Assembly: GCA_017411585.1 (NCBI GenBank)
Contig: JAFQPV010000142.1
Span: 1 to 7,001, forward strand
Source: Clostridia bacterium
GTDB lineage: Bacteria > Bacillota > Clostridia > UBA1381 > UMGS1253
Direction: 5' to 3'
DNA: 7,001 nucleotides
Position numbers and translations under genes: made by a program. Position 1 is the first letter of the stretch. Every line of letters begins with the position of its first letter. Below, piece after piece: positions 4,903-7,001 of this stretch. The notes beneath the pieces were generated by a model that was not told where the DNA came from, made no database searches, and saw only the letters and a list, made by a program, of their open reading frames with translations.

Positions 4903-5664
4903 ATGAAGAGACTGGAACGGGCGATTATAACGGACATCATCGATGCAAAGACAATTTACTCCAAAAAGGGTAGAATGGAAGCGATGTTTAAGCGCAGATA
5001 TTATGGTTTATCCTTTTGCATCGAAGGGCAGATTACCTATATGCACAAAGGAAAAGCCTATGTGTCCGACAAAGGGCACGCGGTGATTTTGCCGAAGGGG
5101 CAAAACTATACCATTTGCGGCAACGAAACGGGCTATTTTCCATTGATTAATTTTGACTGTGCAGGTGAGCTGTGTGATACCATACTTGCGGTGCCGATTG
5201 AAAGTGCGGATGGGTTCATTAAGGCTTATGAACAGATTCAGAAGCTATTGCTTTTTGAGGGAAACGGTGCGAAGATTATGAGCATCTTTTATGATATGCT
5301 TCACAGACTTGCGCATGCGGAAAGAGAAAATGATCACCTGCTTAAGCCGGCAATTGCTTATCTGGAAAACCATTTTTCGGAATCAGAGCTAAACAACGCA
5401 ACACTTGCGGCACAGTGCAATATCAGTGAAGTGTATTTCAGAAAGCTGTTTTTGAAAAAATATGCAATGACGCCAAAGCAATATATCATTGACATTCGAA
5501 TCAATATGGCAAAGCAGCTTTTGTCGGATGGGCGTCTCAAAATCAATGCGGTTGCAGAGCAGTGCGGATTTTCGAACACATACCACTTCAGTCGTTTGTT
5601 TAAAAAACGAACAGGGCTTACACCAACCGCGTATATGAAGCAAAATTTAAGCCGAGGGATTTAA
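4903..5664 (+). CDS. AraC/XylS-family transcriptional regulator
   Basis: This 253-residue regulator has the usual two-part layout. Residues about 26-90 form a cupin-like effector-sensing domain (YYGLSFCIEGQITYMHKGKA, then GHAVILPKGQNYTI). Residues about 147-247 form the AraC-type DNA-binding domain with two helix-turn-helix units: TLAAQCNISEVYFRKLFLKKY (about 167-187) and INAVAEQCGFSNTYHFSRLFKKRTGLTPTAY (about 214-244), the second carrying the family signature. It is transcribed divergently from the SDR operon and most likely controls it, usually as an activator responding to the pathway substrate; that link is inferred from position. The only purine-rich ribosome site, GGGAG at 4886-4890, is 12 bases from ATG 4903, longer than usual. 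A three-codon frame ATG-TTT-GAA-TGA (4895-4906) overlaps the start codon. The gene's stop codon lies in the loop of the terminator hairpin that follows. Confidence 0.93.
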   Translation: MKRLERAIITDIIDAKTIYSKKGRMEAMFKRRYYGLSFCIEGQITYMHKGKAYVSDKGHAVILPKGQNYTICGNETGYFPLINFDCAGELCDTILAVPIESADGFIKAYEQIQKLLLFEGNGAKIMSIFYDMLHRLAHAERENDHLLKPAIAYLENHFSESELNNATLAAQCNISEVYFRKLFLKKYAMTPKQYIIDIRINMAKQLLSDGRLKINAVAEQCGFSNTYHFSRLFKKRTGLTPTAYMKQNLSRGI

Positions 5665-5681
5665 CTTCCTCGGCTATTTTT
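5650..5681. terminator. Intrinsic terminator of the AraC-family gene, possibly bidirectional
   Basis: AGCCGAGG (5650-5657) and CCTCGGCT (5668-5675) form an 8-bp GC-rich stem with a 10-base loop, followed by A and TTTTT (5677-5681). The hairpin overlaps the last codons and stop of the regulator gene. In the other direction it follows the YitT stop codon by 11 bases but has only a loose T-rich tail (AAATTTTG), so its use by that gene is less certain. Confidence 0.82.
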
Positions 5682-5686
5682 ATGTA

Positions 5687-6544
5687 TTATACAACCTCAC
5701 GAAATCCCTTGCCGATGATTTCGCTCGTATTGCTCATCACAACGAACGATTTCGGATCGATGGATTTTACATGATTCTTAAGCAGCATTGCCTGCTTACG
5801 CGTGAGCGCCGTTAAGAACACGCTCTTCGGTTCATTTTGGAACACGCCGGTGTACGCATCGCTGCGTGTTGCTGATTTGCGCAGGGTGTGCGTGATATAG
5901 TGGCTGATTTCGTCAGCGTGCTGCGGTGCAGTGATGACAGTACAGTATTTGGACATATTGAAGCTTTCCAAAATATTGTTTACCATAAATACCTTTGCCA
6001 AAAAGCCTAAAAGGGAAAATAGCCAGGTTTCTACACCAAAGACGATGAATACAAGCATTACAATAATGAAGTCGGAGCAAAACAGCGCTTTGGAAATATT
6101 GATAGAGGCATACTTTTTGATAATCATTGCCACAATGTCCGTGCCGCCGGTGGACGCGCCTAAGTTAAATAGAATTGCACTGCCTGCAGCCGGTAAGAAT
6201 ATGGCGAAAATCAGCTCTAAGAGCGGTTGAGAAGTGAGCGGCTTTGCAAGCGGACAAATGATTTCGAGTATGTAGATTAAAACCGACATCAGCATACTGC
6301 AGTAAACCGTTTTAAAACCAAACCCTTTGCCGACAAAAATGAAGCCGATTAAAAGCAGCGCGATGTTGATGATTAAAACAAAGCTGCCTGCAGACAGCAC
6401 CGGACTGATTTTGCCGAGCAGTACGGAAATACCGCTGACACCGCCCGTGGAGAAGTTGTTCGGGAATTTAAAGAAGTAAATACCGACGCTCATTAAAATT
6501 GTGCCGAGTGTCATCATAAGAAACTCTTTGATTTTTTCTACCAT
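5687..6544 (-). CDS. YitT-family membrane protein (YitT integral membrane domain plus DUF2179)
   Basis: This 285-residue protein combines a hydrophobic N-terminal part of about five to six membrane segments (near 8-25, 52-71, 78-98, 107-127, 153-170 and 172-190) with a soluble C-terminal DUF2179 domain (about 220-282, including SVFLTALTRKQ and SDAYTGVF). Two glycine-rich repeats typical of the family are present: FSTGGVSGISVLLG (31-44) and GASTGGTDIVAMIIKKY (129-145). Their similarity reflects the internal duplication of the membrane domain. The family is widespread in Bacillota, often in several copies, and its transport or signalling role is not well defined. The start at 6544 is preceded by GAGGGG at 6555-6560, ten bases away. 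The gene converges with the AraC-type regulator and is separated from the YlmC-like gene by about 190 bases with its own strong promoter. Confidence 0.93.
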   Translation of the reverse strand: MVEKIKEFLMMTLGTILMSVGIYFFKFPNNFSTGGVSGISVLLGKISPVLSAGSFVLIINIALLLIGFIFVGKGFGFKTVYCSMLMSVLIYILEIICPLAKPLTSQPLLELIFAIFLPAAGSAILFNLGASTGGTDIVAMIIKKYASINISKALFCSDFIIVMLVFIVFGVETWLFSLLGFLAKVFMVNNILESFNMSKYCTVITAPQHADEISHYITHTLRKSATRSDAYTGVFQNEPKSVFLTALTRKQAMLLKNHVKSIDPKSFVVMSNTSEIIGKGFREVV

Positions 6545-6604
6545 TTTATTGCAACCCCTCGTATAATTTGTTATTTATGGGCTCTATAACTTAAGTCCTA
6601 TACG

Positions 6605-6633
6605 ATTATACTGTATGTGTGACGGGTTGTCAA
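6605..6633 (-). promoter_or_regulatory. Consensus sigma-A promoter of the YitT gene
   Basis: On the - strand TTGACA (6633-6628) and TATAAT (6610-6605) both match the consensus exactly and are 17 bases apart. Transcription should start near 6598, giving a leader of about 54 bases before ATG 6544. The -10 box is not of the extended type. Confidence 0.88.
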
Positions 6634-6690
6634 CTGTTTTTTGTATGATTATTCGACATATTTAATGTGTATATATTGATAGTGAAGTAT

Positions 6691-6737
6691 AAAGAGGTCA
6701 TCTCTCAGGGGAGCACACCCTTTGAGATGACCTCTTT
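6691..6737. terminator. Long hairpin after the YlmC-like gene, probable terminator
   Basis: AAAGAGGTCATCTC (6691-6704) pairs perfectly with GAGATGACCTCTTT (6724-6737). After a 2x2 mismatch, a further AGGG/CCCT stem (6707-6710 with 6718-6721) closes a 7-base loop. It begins directly after the stop codon of the - strand YlmC-like gene. The T-tract is better on the + strand (TTTTT, 6735-6739) than on the - strand (TTT then ATACTT), although no + strand gene is visible upstream. Termination of the - strand gene is the most likely role. Confidence 0.7.
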
Positions 6738-6989
6738 TTACGTTCTGGTCGTTTTGGCTTCGTATTCTACCAAGATAATATCATCACCAACACGGACTAT
6801 GTCTTTCCAGGGGATAACGTAGTCTGCACCCTTGCCGAAGATGCCCAAAAACTTACCGGGCGCAGGAATGATGATAGCATCAATGTAGCCTGCACTGAAA
6901 TTGATTTCCACATCGCTGACAAAACCAAGCCGTTTTCCGTCTGTGATGTTAATCACTTCTTTTTGTCTTAAATCTCCGGCTCTGAGCAT
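6738..6989 (-). CDS. YlmC/YmxH-family sporulation-associated PRC-barrel protein
   Basis: This 83-residue protein fits the small YlmC/YmxH family of endospore-forming Bacillota. It shows a single PRC-barrel: LRQKEVINITDGKRLGFVSDVEIN (7-30), a turn and IDAIIIPAPGKFLGIFGKG (36-54), then YVIPWKDIVRVGDDIILVEY (57-76). The length and start match full family members, so the gene appears complete although its upstream region is cut after 12 bases and no clear ribosome site can be seen there. The family is regarded as sporulation-linked, and in many clostridia it sits near sigG; the molecular role is not established. Its presence is the main hint that the host forms spores or descends from spore formers. 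The stop codon TAA runs straight into the downstream hairpin. Confidence 0.9.
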   Translation of the reverse strand: MLRAGDLRQKEVINITDGKRLGFVSDVEINFSAGYIDAIIIPAPGKFLGIFGKGADYVIPWKDIVRVGDDIILVEYEAKTTRT

Positions 6990-7001
6990 ATAGGCACACC
7001 C

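Noticed and set aside
6589..6596. ACTTAAGT palindrome in the YitT leader as an operator
   Set aside because: It is only eight bases, the flanks do not extend the symmetry, and such short palindromes are common in AT-rich DNA.

Overview
The window looks like chromosomal DNA from an anaerobic, spore-forming member of the Clostridia (Bacillota), plausibly a gut Oscillospiraceae-type organism. The reasons are strong AGGAGG-type ribosome binding sites, sigma-A promoters with extended -10 elements, a YlmC/YmxH sporulation protein, rubrerythrin, a YitT-family membrane protein and a cytosolic family 88 unsaturated glucuronyl hydrolase. The genus is an inference. No mobile element, tRNA, rRNA or CRISPR array was found.

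Left part (1-2220, + strand). The 3' end of an Sfp-type 4'-phosphopantetheinyl transferase enters from the left edge. It is followed by two genes that each have their own extended -10 promoter: a GH88 unsaturated glucuronyl hydrolase (377-1564) and a rubrerythrin (1632-2165). An inverted repeat over the rubrerythrin -10 region is a candidate operator. A perfect 16-bp hairpin (2172-2213), A-rich on one side and T-rich on the other, serves as a shared terminator with the convergent operon to its right.

Middle part (2220-5681). This is the most interesting block. A tight three-gene operon on the - strand encodes an SDR dehydrogenase, a divergent type I 3-dehydroquinate dehydratase-like Schiff-base enzyme and a PIG3-type medium-chain quinone/enone reductase. 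It is transcribed away from an AraC-family regulator on the + strand. The roughly 170-bp divergent region holds promoters for both directions and several copies of an ATGTTT motif. The chemistry fits oxidation of a hydroxyl to a ketone, beta-elimination of water through a Schiff base, then reduction of the enone C=C. The dehydratase-like protein keeps the His, Lys and Arg of the family but lacks the usual Glu-x-Arg substrate-binding motif, so its substrate is probably not plain 3-dehydroquinate.

Right part (5687-6989, - strand). A YitT-family membrane protein is driven by a fully consensus promoter (TTGACA-N17-TATAAT). Upstream of it lies a YlmC/YmxH PRC-barrel protein that ends at a long hairpin.

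All assignments come from reading motifs and recalled family sequences; no database search was run.
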